This document shows, one piece after another, positions 1 through 7,787 of a stretch of DNA of 19,062 nt. Numbering within the stretch: the stretch's first letter is position 1; each line of letters begins with the position of its first letter. The position numbers and the translations under genes were made by a program. Source of the DNA: DAONFI01 sp035403485 (GTDB lineage Bacteria > Planctomycetota > Phycisphaerae > SM23-33); the NCBI GenBank assembly GCA_964536835.1, contig CAZIAZ010000050.1, forward strand, positions 1 to 19,062, written 5' to 3'. Under the pieces are notes generated by a model that did not search any database, was not told the origin of the DNA, and saw only the letters and a list, made by a program, of their open reading frames with translations.

Positions 1-13
1 AGGCTGCAAAAGA

Positions 14-54
14 GCCGATTGCAGGCAGCCAAGGTTTTTGGGATAGGTTCTATA
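14..54 (+). repeat. 41-bp dispersed repeat, copy A
   Basis: This segment matches the reverse complement of 8691-8731 at 39 of 41 positions. Its core, GTTTTTGGGATAGGTTCTAT, recurs with one change at about 2714-2734. The two full copies are in opposite orientation, so they bracket 8.6 kb as an inverted pair. The AACCTATCCCAAAAA core, read on the other strand, resembles the end of an insertion sequence, but no transposase is visible and I cannot name a family. A TATAAT at 51-56 lies at the edge of the repeat. Confidence 0.8.
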
Positions 55-61
55 ATGTTCC

Positions 62-220
62 AGAGCATTTTAAACTTGATATGCGTCATTTCTGCTGGCT
101 GCAACTTCGCACTGCTGCGTCAGGCTGCATCGGAATACGGGCAGTATTCCTGCTTCGCCTTCCTTGCATAGCTCGTTTCGCCAACGCATAAAATGTCGCC
201 TCTCAAATTTAGAATGCTCT
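62..220. mobile_element. 159-bp MITE-like element with 24-bp terminal inverted repeats
   Basis: The left arm (62-85) and the reverse complement of the right arm (197-220) agree at 20 of 24 positions, with outer ends AGAGCATT and AATGCTCT. A second copy starts at 18994 and matches bases 62-130 at 67 of 69 positions before the window ends. The interior has a perfect 7-bp hairpin, GGAATAC/GTATTCC (132-138 with 144-150, loop GGGCA), and no credible coding sequence. Short size, terminal inverted repeats and recurrence fit a non-autonomous mobile element or a structured palindromic repeat. If the ends are set one base inward, the flanking dinucleotide is TA at the right end of this copy and the left end of the second. 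It is CA at the left end here, so a TA target duplication is suggestive only. Confidence 0.72.
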
Positions 221-247
221 ATGCATTACGGATTTGTTTTGCGGCTG

Positions 248-2548
248 TCACAGAACTTTGAGTTTTGCATGCAGCAGGACTAGTTTTTTCAGGCCGCAGT
301 CTTTGAACATAACTTCAACGCGGGTATCCGGCCATGGCATGGAAATTCTGGTTACCTTGCCGCAGCCGAAACGCGGATGAGAAACGCTTGAGCCTTTCTG
401 GAGTCCCTCGTATTCTATGGGGAATTCGTCCAAACATTCTTCGAAAGTTATGTTGTTGTCGTTATCATCGGTTGCGGTTTCAAAATGGCGTTTCTGCTTT
501 GAGCGGGCCATGGCTTCATGGAAGTCGCTCCAGTCGTCGTCGAATATTTTTTTCTTGAGCGAAGAGCTGAATCCGCCGCCGTAGAATCCGCCGTGGCTTG
601 ACGAACTGGCTGGAATGGCAGTGGTTTTGTCATGGCGCGATATGAATTCCGTGCCGAGTTCGTCGAGAAATCTGGATTGTTGCTGCGGCTGACGCTGGCC
701 GCGCACGGTTCTCAGCCGTGCGGACGTTATCGTCAAATCCTCCATTGCCCGCGTTATCCCTACAAACGCAAGCCGGCGTTCCTCTTCGATTTCCTTGTAA
801 TCTTCCATTTCGCCTGGTAGCTGTTCCCGCGTGAATGGCAGCATCTGTTCCTCTGCTCCGGCGATGAATACCACGGGAAATTCCAGGCCTTTTGCCGCGT
901 GCAGCGTCATTAACATCACCGCGCCGTCCGAGCCTTCCCAGTGGTCTGTGTCGCTTACGAGTGAAACGCCCTGCAGGTAGTCAGCCAGCGTCGCATCCGG
1001 CCGTTCGGCATCGAAATCGGCTGCCGCGGAAATGAGTTCTTCCACGTTTGCACGAGCCTGCCGTGTTTCTTCATCTTTCTGCGAAAGCATTGTTTCAAGT
1101 CCGCTCAGTCGGAAGACGTCTTCCATGATTATTCGTACCGGCCGGTCAAGGCTGGCAGAGAGTTGAGAGATAAGTTCGGCAAAGACGGTTACTTTTTTGC
1201 CGGCTGAGTTTGAAAGGTCGGCTGAGCCTGCGTTTCTGGCGGCGTCGAAAAGCGATTTGCCGTTAGCCGCCGCATATCCGTAAAGCCGGTTTATGGTTGT
1301 TGCGCCTATGCCGCGCGGCGGAGTATTTATGATTCGTTCGCAACTCACGTCATCCGCCGGATTAGCCAGCAGTTTGAGATATGCGAGCATATCCTTGATT
1401 TCTTTGCGGTTGTAAAACTCCGTGCCGCGGGCGATTTTATATGGTACGCCTTTTTTCATGAAAGCGTCTTCAATCACGCGTGACTGCGAATTGACGCGAT
1501 AAAATACCGCAACGTCGCAGTAATTGCCGCCGTTTACGCGATATTGCTCGACGCGGTCGGCGATGTATTGGGCTTCGGCTTTTTCGTCGTCAAGCAGGAT
1601 TACCTTGACATCCGCTCCGCCTTCCTTTCTCGTGAACAGTTTCTTTTCCTTACGGTCTATGTTATGAGCTATGAGTTTTGCGGCGGCGGTCAGGATGGGT
1701 TTTCGCGAGCGATAATTTTCCTCAAGGCGGATTACGAAGGCGTCCGGATAATCTTTCTCGAAATCGAGTATGTTGTTTATGTCTGCGCCTCGCCAGCGAT
1801 AAATGCTCTGGTCAGGGTCGCCTGTTGCGCATATGTTCTGATGCCTGTGCGCCAGGGTGTGTGCGATTATGTACTGCGCACGGTTGGTGTCCTGATATTC
1901 GTCGATGAGAATGTACCTGAACCGGTCGGAGAGATATTCGCGGATGTCGGCGTGGTCGCGGAGCATGAATGCCATCCGCATCAGCAGGTCGTCGAAATCG
2001 ACGGCGTTGTTTTCCGCGAGAATTTTTTCGTAATGGTGATAGACTTCTGAAATGCCGCGAGTGTAAAAATCATGAGCCTGCGACTCGTAGGCTTTTGCGG
2101 TCTGCATGGCGTTTTTGGCGTTTGAAATGGCGGCGTGAGCGCGAGCCGGCGTAATGCGTTCACCTACATTCTCGGCACGCTCGATGGCTTTCTTGGCTAT
2201 CTTCAACTGGTCATTGCGGTCATATATGGAATAGTTTGTTCCAAGGCCGGCCTGCTGCGGAAATTCACGAAGCAGCCGCGCACAAAGCGAATGAAACGTA
2301 CATACCGTCGAGCCATAAGGCGTATGCAGGGCTGCTATACGCTGCTGCATTTCGCCGGCGGCTTTGTTGGTGAAAGTGATAGCCAACACATTGTACGGGT
2401 CTATTCCCTGTTGCGCGAGATAGGCTACGCGGCGGGTTATGACGCGGGTTTTGCCCGAACCGGCGCCGGCAAGCACCAGCAACGGGCCATTCATGTGACA
2501 GACCGCCTCACGCTGTGGGGCATTGAGGCCTTCGAGTAAATCGTTCAT
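248..2548 (-). CDS. pcrA: ATP-dependent DNA helicase, UvrD/PcrA family
   Basis: Superfamily 1A 3'-5' DNA helicase of 766 residues, the usual length for UvrD/PcrA. Visible motifs in order are the Q-motif region (LNAPQREAV, 8-16), Walker A GAGSGKT (28-34), Ia ITFTNKAA (57-64), II DEYQDTN (216-222), III GDPDQSIYRWRGA (243-255), IV EENYRS (276-281), V HAAKGLEFPVVF and VI ERRLAFVGITRA. The last 50 or so residues (GSSVSHPRFGCGKVTRI onward) match the C-terminal Tudor-like domain that binds RNA polymerase in PcrA/UvrD. The family unwinds DNA in nucleotide excision and mismatch repair and removes proteins from DNA in the cytoplasm. The ATG has a GGAG 11 bases upstream, somewhat far but acceptable. It is monocistronic and divergent from the methyltransferase gene. 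UvrD versus PcrA naming is arbitrary here. Confidence 0.96.
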   Translation of the reverse strand: MNDLLEGLNAPQREAVCHMNGPLLVLAGAGSGKTRVITRRVAYLAQQGIDPYNVLAITFTNKAAGEMQQRIAALHTPYGSTVCTFHSLCARLLREFPQQAGLGTNYSIYDRNDQLKIAKKAIERAENVGERITPARAHAAISNAKNAMQTAKAYESQAHDFYTRGISEVYHHYEKILAENNAVDFDDLLMRMAFMLRDHADIREYLSDRFRYILIDEYQDTNRAQYIIAHTLAHRHQNICATGDPDQSIYRWRGADINNILDFEKDYPDAFVIRLEENYRSRKPILTAAAKLIAHNIDRKEKKLFTRKEGGADVKVILLDDEKAEAQYIADRVEQYRVNGGNYCDVAVFYRVNSQSRVIEDAFMKKGVPYKIARGTEFYNRKEIKDMLAYLKLLANPADDVSCERIINTPPRGIGATTINRLYGYAAANGKSLFDAARNAGSADLSNSAGKKVTVFAELISQLSASLDRPVRIIMEDVFRLSGLETMLSQKDEETRQARANVEELISAAADFDAERPDATLADYLQGVSLVSDTDHWEGSDGAVMLMTLHAAKGLEFPVVFIAGAEEQMLPFTREQLPGEMEDYKEIEEERRLAFVGITRAMEDLTITSARLRTVRGQRQPQQQSRFLDELGTEFISRHDKTTAIPASSSSHGGFYGGGFSSSLKKKIFDDDWSDFHEAMARSKQKRHFETATDDNDNNITFEECLDEFPIEYEGLQKGSSVSHPRFGCGKVTRISMPWPDTRVEVMFKDCGLKKLVLLHAKLKVL

Positions 2549-2646
2549 TTCGTTTTCATCTCCATCCGTGGCTTTCCATCTTACAATCTACACCAACAAA
2601 ACGCAAACCGCCATTCGTCTACAAAGGGCATTTTTACGCAAATCAT

Positions 2647-2675
2647 TTGCATCGTCAGAGAATAGTTCATATAAC
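2647..2675 (+). promoter_or_regulatory. possible promoter for the homocysteine methyltransferase gene
   Basis: TTGCAT (2647-2652), a 17-base spacer and TATAAC (2670-2675) give a plausible sigma-70 pair about 100 bases before the start codon. The -35 match is weak, so this is a tentative call. Downstream, at about 2714-2734, sits a 21-base match to the core of the 41-bp dispersed repeat. Confidence 0.25.
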
Positions 2676-2713
2676 ATATTTCAGGAACTGCTATAAATAT
2701 GATGAATTTCCAT

Positions 2714-2734
2714 GTTTTTGGTATAGGTTCTATA
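2714..2734 (+). repeat. partial copy of the 41-bp repeat core
   Basis: GTTTTTGGTATAGGTTCTAT is identical, apart from one base, to the core of the repeat at 34-54. The remaining part of the repeat (GCCGATT.CAGGCAGCCAAG) is absent here. It ends about 45 bases before the methyltransferase start codon, inside the putative leader. Confidence 0.55.
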
Positions 2735-2768
2735 TACGTTTACGCTGATGGCAACATTATAAATTATC

Positions 2769-2772
2769 GGAG
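2769..2772 (+). promoter_or_regulatory. ribosome binding site deciding the methyltransferase start
   Basis: GGAG lies six bases before the ATG at 2779. The adjoining in-frame TTG at 2776 would have a spacing of only three, so the ATG is preferred. Confidence 0.6.
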
Positions 2773-2778
2773 TTTTTG

Positions 2779-3666
2779 ATGAAACCGATACTTGAGCGGC
2801 TCAAAGCCGGTGAGATATTGTTCGTCGACGGAGCGATGGGTACGTTTCTGTATAAGCGAGGCCTCAAGCCTGGCGAGTGCCCTGAATTGTGGTGCATCGA
2901 ACATCCGGATGTCGTAAAAGACATTCACATGTCATATCGTCAGGCCGGCAGTGATATTGTCGAGACAAATTCTTTCGGCGGCACCAGATATCGGCTGGGA
3001 CATTACGGCTTGGCTGAACGGGTCAGGGAAATAAACCTCGCAGCGGCAAAAATCGCCAGAGAAGTCGCAGGCGATACGCAGTATGTGCTGGGCAGCGCCG
3101 GGCCTACCAGCGAATTCATGGAGCCGTACGGCAGCGAGACGCCTGAGGGTTTTTATGATGCGTTTAAGGAACAGCTTGTCGCTCTTGCAGACGGCGGAGC
3201 CGATGTTTGCATCATAGAGACGATGACTTGCCTCGAAGAAGCCGCCCTAGCCGTCCGTGCCGCCAGGGAAAATACAAATCTCACCATTATCGCGTCATTT
3301 ACATTCGACCCCAAACCTGACGGCGGATACGTCAGCATGATGGGTGTTACGCCGGACGTTTTTGCGCCGGCGATGTTGTCGGCTGGCGCTGATATCCTGG
3401 GCCTGAATTGCGGAACCGGTCCGGATCACATGCTAAACATTATTAAAATGGTAAAGGCTGCTGCGCCGGATGCGTTTGTTTGCGCCATGCCGAACGCCGG
3501 CATGCCCGTGGCTGAAGACGGAAAACTCGTTTACAGGGAAACGCCGGCAATGATGGCGTCGAAAGCTGTAAAATTGGCGGCGGCTGGAGCGAATATCATC
3601 GGCGGCTGCTGCGGCACTACGCCTGAACATATCGCAGCTATGAAAAAGGCTGTACTTGGCCGTTAA
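2779..3666 (+). CDS. homocysteine S-methyltransferase-domain protein (MetH N-terminal/BHMT type)
   Basis: A 295-residue TIM-barrel protein of the homocysteine-binding methyltransferase family. Members transfer a methyl group to homocysteine, making methionine, or act as the first module of cobalamin-dependent MetH. The N-terminus has the family signature FVDGAMGTFL (15-24), followed by ETNSFGG (62-68). The three zinc-binding cysteines are present: Cys211 in LGLNCGTGP, and Cys277 and Cys278 in GGCCGTTPEH. It ends right after this barrel, with no folate, B12-binding or activation domains, unlike full MetH of about 1200 residues. It may therefore use a small methyl donor such as betaine or S-methylmethionine, or work with a separate corrinoid protein encoded elsewhere; the sequence does not decide. 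The start is the ATG preceded by GGAG. It converges with the sensor gene, 45 bases apart, with no clear terminator between them. Confidence 0.9.
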   Translation: MKPILERLKAGEILFVDGAMGTFLYKRGLKPGECPELWCIEHPDVVKDIHMSYRQAGSDIVETNSFGGTRYRLGHYGLAERVREINLAAAKIAREVAGDTQYVLGSAGPTSEFMEPYGSETPEGFYDAFKEQLVALADGGADVCIIETMTCLEEAALAVRAARENTNLTIIASFTFDPKPDGGYVSMMGVTPDVFAPAMLSAGADILGLNCGTGPDHMLNIIKMVKAAAPDAFVCAMPNAGMPVAEDGKLVYRETPAMMASKAVKLAAAGANIIGGCCGTTPEHIAAMKKAVLGR

Positions 3667-3711
3667 AGCGATTCTCAAAAATGCCGCGTGAATGGCTTAC
3701 CTGATTCGCGA

Positions 3712-6700
3712 TTACTTTAAAAAACTGTTATTGTTTTTACCGGGATTGATGTATTTTACCAGCTTGATAGTTCTGGTATTTTGGGATTCGTCTTCCGAGT
3801 AAATCATTTCATCGACGCACTGGCGGCTCATGAACAGGCCGAATCCGTGTTCCTGAGAGCCGTCAAATGCCGGACTGGAAACGAGCGTGTTGACAAATTC
3901 GCCGCCTGAATATGTCAGGCGTATCTCGGCACGATTCATAAATGCGTCAACCCGCACCAGTATGCCGATTTCATTTTGACCGCTTCCGTGGCTGATGATG
4001 TTCGTTGTGGTTTCATTGCTTGCAACGAGAACATAATTTATAAACATTTTGTCAAATTTGCCGGCTTCTTCAAGCTGTTCCTGGATAAAATCACGTACGT
4101 CCTTGAGTATGTCCACCGATGACGGAAACAGCTTTGTCCTGCTCAGCAGAAGCGGACATTCGGTCTTCGGCAGAATCTTGACGGCTACGAATGTGAGGTC
4201 ATCGTTGAAACTTACCGACATGGAGAATGAAACGAGATTTTCGTAAATTTTCTTGGTAAGCTCATTCGGCGTGACGGAAGCGTTGTTCTTGATAATGTCA
4301 GAAACACGTTCTGCGCCGAAAAGCTCGCCGTTGGGACTCTTGGATTCAATAAGGCCGTCCGAGTAGAAGAAAAATATATCGCCTGGCAAGAATTTTACCG
4401 AAGACTGCTGATAATATTCGCCGTCGTCAAAACCTATGGGATAATTTTCATCCGAAAGGAATTCGCACATATTTTGTTCGCCGTGATAGTGAATGACCTT
4501 TGGATGGCCGCAGTTGACGTAATCCATTCGCATCTTGTCCGTATCGAATCGTACGTAGCAGATAGTCATGAAGCTGTCGAGGCTTATGAGTTCGCGGCAC
4601 ATGGTGTTGTTGAGGTAATTGACCACTTCTTCCGGCGTCGGCAGCAGCGTCAGGCTGCTCGTGCACAGGAAATTGCCTACGCCGCGCATGAATTGCGCCT
4701 TAGCCGCCGCACCGAGCAACGCCGCCGATACGCCTTTGCCCATGACGTCGCCTATGATGACGTCGAAATGCGTATTGTCATATTTGATGAAGTCATAGAA
4801 ATCACCGTCGATTTCTTCAGACGGCACGGATATTACGGAGATATCGGTGTCCGTTATATCCTTTGGCGGCACACTGCGCAGCAGCCTGTCCTGAATGATG
4901 CCGCCGATGCTTGTCTCCCGCTGTTTTGTACGGATGATTTCATTCATTACACGTTCGCGCTGAATTGCGCCGGCGAAAAGGTCGCCAGCCATTTTCATGC
5001 CTTCGAGCGATTCCGTTTTCCAGTCCCTGTCTCTGTCGCTTACGCCGAACATCATGCAGCCCCACCATTCACTGTCGACAAAAACTGGAATAATTGCGAC
5101 TGACCGCAGGCCATAACTGCTGAGCAGTGCTTTTTCGGAGGCTATGAAATCGCCGGAACTTCCGTAGACTGTTTCTCCGAGGCTTATCTTGTCTATCCAA
5201 CGCTTGATAGGCCCGCCGTCGCGCGGCACTACTATGTTCGGCAGAGACAGGGCGTGTGCCTTTTCGAGCTTGGATGTGGCCCATGTATATTCAGGACAAA
5301 GCACGAGCTGGTCAAGAGTTTCGTCTTTACGGTAGATTGTTATGCGGTTGACCTCCACCGCTTCGCCGAGCGACGGGAAACAGCGGTCGAAAATGTTCGT
5401 GAAATCGGTATCGGTGATGAACATTTCCGCCATCTGCGTGACGGATTCCAATATCCTGTCACGGCGTTTCATGTCGAGTTCGTAATTTTTCCGGTGCGAT
5501 ATGTCCTTTATGGCGCCGGCACGGAGTTTTTTGCCGCCGAACTGGGTTTGACGGACATGTATTTCGGCATCAAATATTTCGCCGTTGCGCCTCATGCACT
5601 TGACTTCGTAAAAGCCGGTAAAGTTGGCTTTTATTTTCTCCTGTACCGTGCCGTACGATTCAGGCGCCATGAAATCGTTGATGTTTCTTCCAAGTATATC
5701 TTCAACCCTGCTATAGCCGAACATGTCAGCAAGAGCCTGGTTCGCCTGAATTATCGTCTCTTCATTATTTATGAAAATGCCTTCGATGGCGGCTTCCGTG
5801 AGCATCTGCAATATGGATTGCTGTTCCTGGACAATCTTGGCCGTTTCGTTCTGCTCGGTATAATCCAGCAGTATGCCTTCGAGTATAGTTTCGCCGTTTT
5901 CATCCACTCGCGGGGTAGCCATTATCCGAACCCAACGAACGCGGCCCTGCACGGTCACAAGACGACACTGCATGTCCAGATTGCCGCCGTATCTTTGGAT
6001 GCGTCTGGATTCATGCCGCAGATTTTCGCGCTCGGTCTCATCGAAATAATGCAGTACGTCGGCACGTAGATTTTCAAGTATCGACTCGATACGCTCGTCC
6101 AGCATCGCTGTGATGCTTTCGCTTATGAAGCCCAGCTCGCCATGGCCTTGCTCGTCGTTGTCATTGGAGAGCTTGACCTGAAAAAGCGCGCCAGGCATGG
6201 AATGGGCTATGTTCTGAAGGTGCGGCAGTTGCGATATTTCCTGAAACCACGGTTTCCATGCATCCGGCACGTTAGGAACGGCGGCATTGGTGTGGAAGGC
6301 GGATGTCCGCATGAAACGTACCATTTCAATCATCGGCTTGACGAAATATTTGCGGAATACCATGTGGGGAACTATGAATACCAGCAGCAGAGCCACCATT
6401 ATGAGCGGCAGAAAAAAGTATTCCTGGATTCCCATCGCGGCCAACCAAACACTTTTTGCCGGCAATACGTAAACAAATCGCCATGGAACGTCCTTCAGCG
6501 GCTGAATGAAAACGTAATAGCCTTTTACTGAAAATGTGGACGTTTTTTCGCCCGTTCGCTGGATTTCACCTTCCAGGCGGCCTGCCAGATTTCTGGCTAA
6601 TCTTTCCTGTTTTTCCGGATTGCCTTTGAACGCCGCATCGGTGCTGACCATATCCGTGATTTCATCTTCAAAGATACGTATGTTCGAATCTCGCCAGTCC

Positions 6701-7617
6701 TGATGCAAAGAGCTGCATATCACCTGATCATATTGGTTCAGCAGTATGATGTTGCCGTTTTGATATCTTTCCGGATTCGCCGTGTATTTTGCGAGAATAG
6801 CCGGCGAAATTCTGCAGACGTATGCTCCCATGAATTCATCGCCGTGGTAAACAGGCGCGGAAATGGTTACCAGCAGCCCTGAAGCTCTTATGCCGTCCAG
6901 CCGATTCCATATGATTTTTCTGTCGGGATTGCTTTCGGGCAGAATATCCTTCCAATACAGCCGGTTGTCGTAAAGTTTCCGCATGAGTGGCCTGACGTTG
7001 CTGCTCATGAACGCGCGATGAAAATCCACGGTCAGAGACGGCAGACCGCCAGCCGTCAGAAAGTCGTTTTTGGAAATGTACAGAAACCAGAGAAAATATC
7101 GGCTCATGAACTGACGCTGGCTGCGTTTGAGTTCATAGAGATGCATCGCCATGTCAAGTTCCGTAAAGCGGGTCTGGTTTTTTATGAGTTTTTCCAGTGA
7201 GCCGAAGCCGTACAGTCCTCCCCAGAATTTCGAATCGTCATCTTTGCCTTGAGTGGTCGGTTCGCCGGCTGAGTCGCAGAAGTAAAATCCAAGGCCTGGT
7301 TCTTCATGCAGCAGTTTGACCATATTTTCGCCGTGCGAGAGATATCCGTAATCCAGATAATCCTCCAGCCAGTCACGGGTTGCCGCTACCCTGTAGTAAG
7401 CCGTTTCAAGACTGTTGTTCAATGCATCGCAGCGGTCGGTGAGCATTTGGGAGATGTCGGTTTTTTTCTGGCTGACTTTGCTGTTGAACTGCATTATCCA
7501 GACAACCAGGCTAGCCGCAATAAGTATGGCGAAAATTGCACCGGTGAAAAACCGGTATATGCGGCTTAACTTTCGGGTCGTAGCCCGTTCCTGCCGGATT
7601 TTTTCATCTAAAGTCAT
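3712..7617 (-). CDS. membrane sensor with PAS, GAF, SpoIIE phosphatase and fused anti-sigma-type ATPase domain
   Basis: A 1301-residue signalling protein. Residues 23-44 form a membrane segment. Residues about 50-395 look like a periplasmic double-Cache-type ligand sensor (ISAPVYHGDEFMGAYV at 252-267, KDVPWRFVYVLP at 375-386), and 400-420 form a second membrane segment. The cytoplasmic part has PAS-like domains at about 465-590 and 600-712, and a GAF domain at about 720-885. A SpoIIE/RsbU-type PP2C phosphatase spans about 900-1148, with DGDFYDFI (937-944), IIGDVMGKGVSAAL (954-967), FYSDGLIES (1084-1092) and NDDLTFV (1138-1144). An RsbW/SpoIIAB-like GHKL ATPase follows at about 1165-1290, with the N-box around Glu1202 and Asn1206 and HGFGLF at 1257-1262. 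The family dephosphorylates anti-sigma-antagonist (STAS) proteins, while the ATPase domain phosphorylates them or binds sigma factors. No STAS or sigma gene lies nearby. Tyr1236 stands where a G1-box Asp is expected. Upstream stops leave this ATG as the start, but its ribosome binding site is weak: the nearest AGGAGG (7645-7650) is 27 bases away. Confidence 0.93.
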   Translation of the reverse strand: MTLDEKIRQERATTRKLSRIYRFFTGAIFAILIAASLVVWIMQFNSKVSQKKTDISQMLTDRCDALNNSLETAYYRVAATRDWLEDYLDYGYLSHGENMVKLLHEEPGLGFYFCDSAGEPTTQGKDDDSKFWGGLYGFGSLEKLIKNQTRFTELDMAMHLYELKRSQRQFMSRYFLWFLYISKNDFLTAGGLPSLTVDFHRAFMSSNVRPLMRKLYDNRLYWKDILPESNPDRKIIWNRLDGIRASGLLVTISAPVYHGDEFMGAYVCRISPAILAKYTANPERYQNGNIILLNQYDQVICSSLHQDWRDSNIRIFEDEITDMVSTDAAFKGNPEKQERLARNLAGRLEGEIQRTGEKTSTFSVKGYYVFIQPLKDVPWRFVYVLPAKSVWLAAMGIQEYFFLPLIMVALLLVFIVPHMVFRKYFVKPMIEMVRFMRTSAFHTNAAVPNVPDAWKPWFQEISQLPHLQNIAHSMPGALFQVKLSNDNDEQGHGELGFISESITAMLDERIESILENLRADVLHYFDETERENLRHESRRIQRYGGNLDMQCRLVTVQGRVRWVRIMATPRVDENGETILEGILLDYTEQNETAKIVQEQQSILQMLTEAAIEGIFINNEETIIQANQALADMFGYSRVEDILGRNINDFMAPESYGTVQEKIKANFTGFYEVKCMRRNGEIFDAEIHVRQTQFGGKKLRAGAIKDISHRKNYELDMKRRDRILESVTQMAEMFITDTDFTNIFDRCFPSLGEAVEVNRITIYRKDETLDQLVLCPEYTWATSKLEKAHALSLPNIVVPRDGGPIKRWIDKISLGETVYGSSGDFIASEKALLSSYGLRSVAIIPVFVDSEWWGCMMFGVSDRDRDWKTESLEGMKMAGDLFAGAIQRERVMNEIIRTKQRETSIGGIIQDRLLRSVPPKDITDTDISVISVPSEEIDGDFYDFIKYDNTHFDVIIGDVMGKGVSAALLGAAAKAQFMRGVGNFLCTSSLTLLPTPEEVVNYLNNTMCRELISLDSFMTICYVRFDTDKMRMDYVNCGHPKVIHYHGEQNMCEFLSDENYPIGFDDGEYYQQSSVKFLPGDIFFFYSDGLIESKSPNGELFGAERVSDIIKNNASVTPNELTKKIYENLVSFSMSVSFNDDLTFVAVKILPKTECPLLLSRTKLFPSSVDILKDVRDFIQEQLEEAGKFDKMFINYVLVASNETTTNIISHGSGQNEIGILVRVDAFMNRAEIRLTYSGGEFVNTLVSSPAFDGSQEHGFGLFMSRQCVDEMIYSEDESQNTRTIKLVKYINPGKNNNSFLK

Positions 7618-7667
7618 AATTCAGGGTCTGTTACAAACCTATCGCCTCCTGATGAGCGTACCAGAAA

Positions 7668-7673
7668 ATTATA
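7668..7673 (-). promoter_or_regulatory. possible -10 element for the sensor gene
   Basis: On the minus strand this reads TATAAT, about 50 bases before the sensor start. I see no matching -35 at normal spacing. Transcription from here would begin near 7661 and include the AGGAGG at 7645-7650. Confidence 0.25.
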
Positions 7674-7751
7674 TCAGATGCGACGCATATTTTGTATATA
7701 TCACAACGACAAATATGATTTTTTTTGTCGTTAAACATTTTTTTCTGGCTG

Positions 7752-7781
7752 TTGTTTTTTGATGAATTGGGACGATAAAAT
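7752..7781 (+). promoter_or_regulatory. possible promoter giving a leaderless UVR-protein transcript
   Basis: TTGTTT (7752-7757), an 18-base spacer and TAAAAT (7776-7781) form a candidate sigma-70 promoter. Its expected start point coincides with the ATG at 7788. That gene lacks a Shine-Dalgarno sequence, which fits a leaderless message. This is an inference from spacing only. Confidence 0.35.
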
Positions 7782-7787
7782 GTATTG

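Noticed and set aside
51..56. Exact TATAAT as a promoter
   Set aside because: It sits in the repeat with no -35 partner and no gene downstream on that strand.
1..192. Two frames open from the left edge through the repeat elements
   Set aside because: They run through multicopy repeat DNA, encode no recognisable sequence, and the openness over about 60 codons can be chance.
1544..2050. 168-codon open frame opposite the helicase gene
   Set aside because: Antisense to helicase motifs and without a ribosome binding site or known domain.
5254..6069. 271-codon open frame opposite the sensor gene
   Set aside because: It lies fully antisense to well-conserved PAS and GAF coding sequence, has no recognisable domain and reflects codon bias of the real gene.
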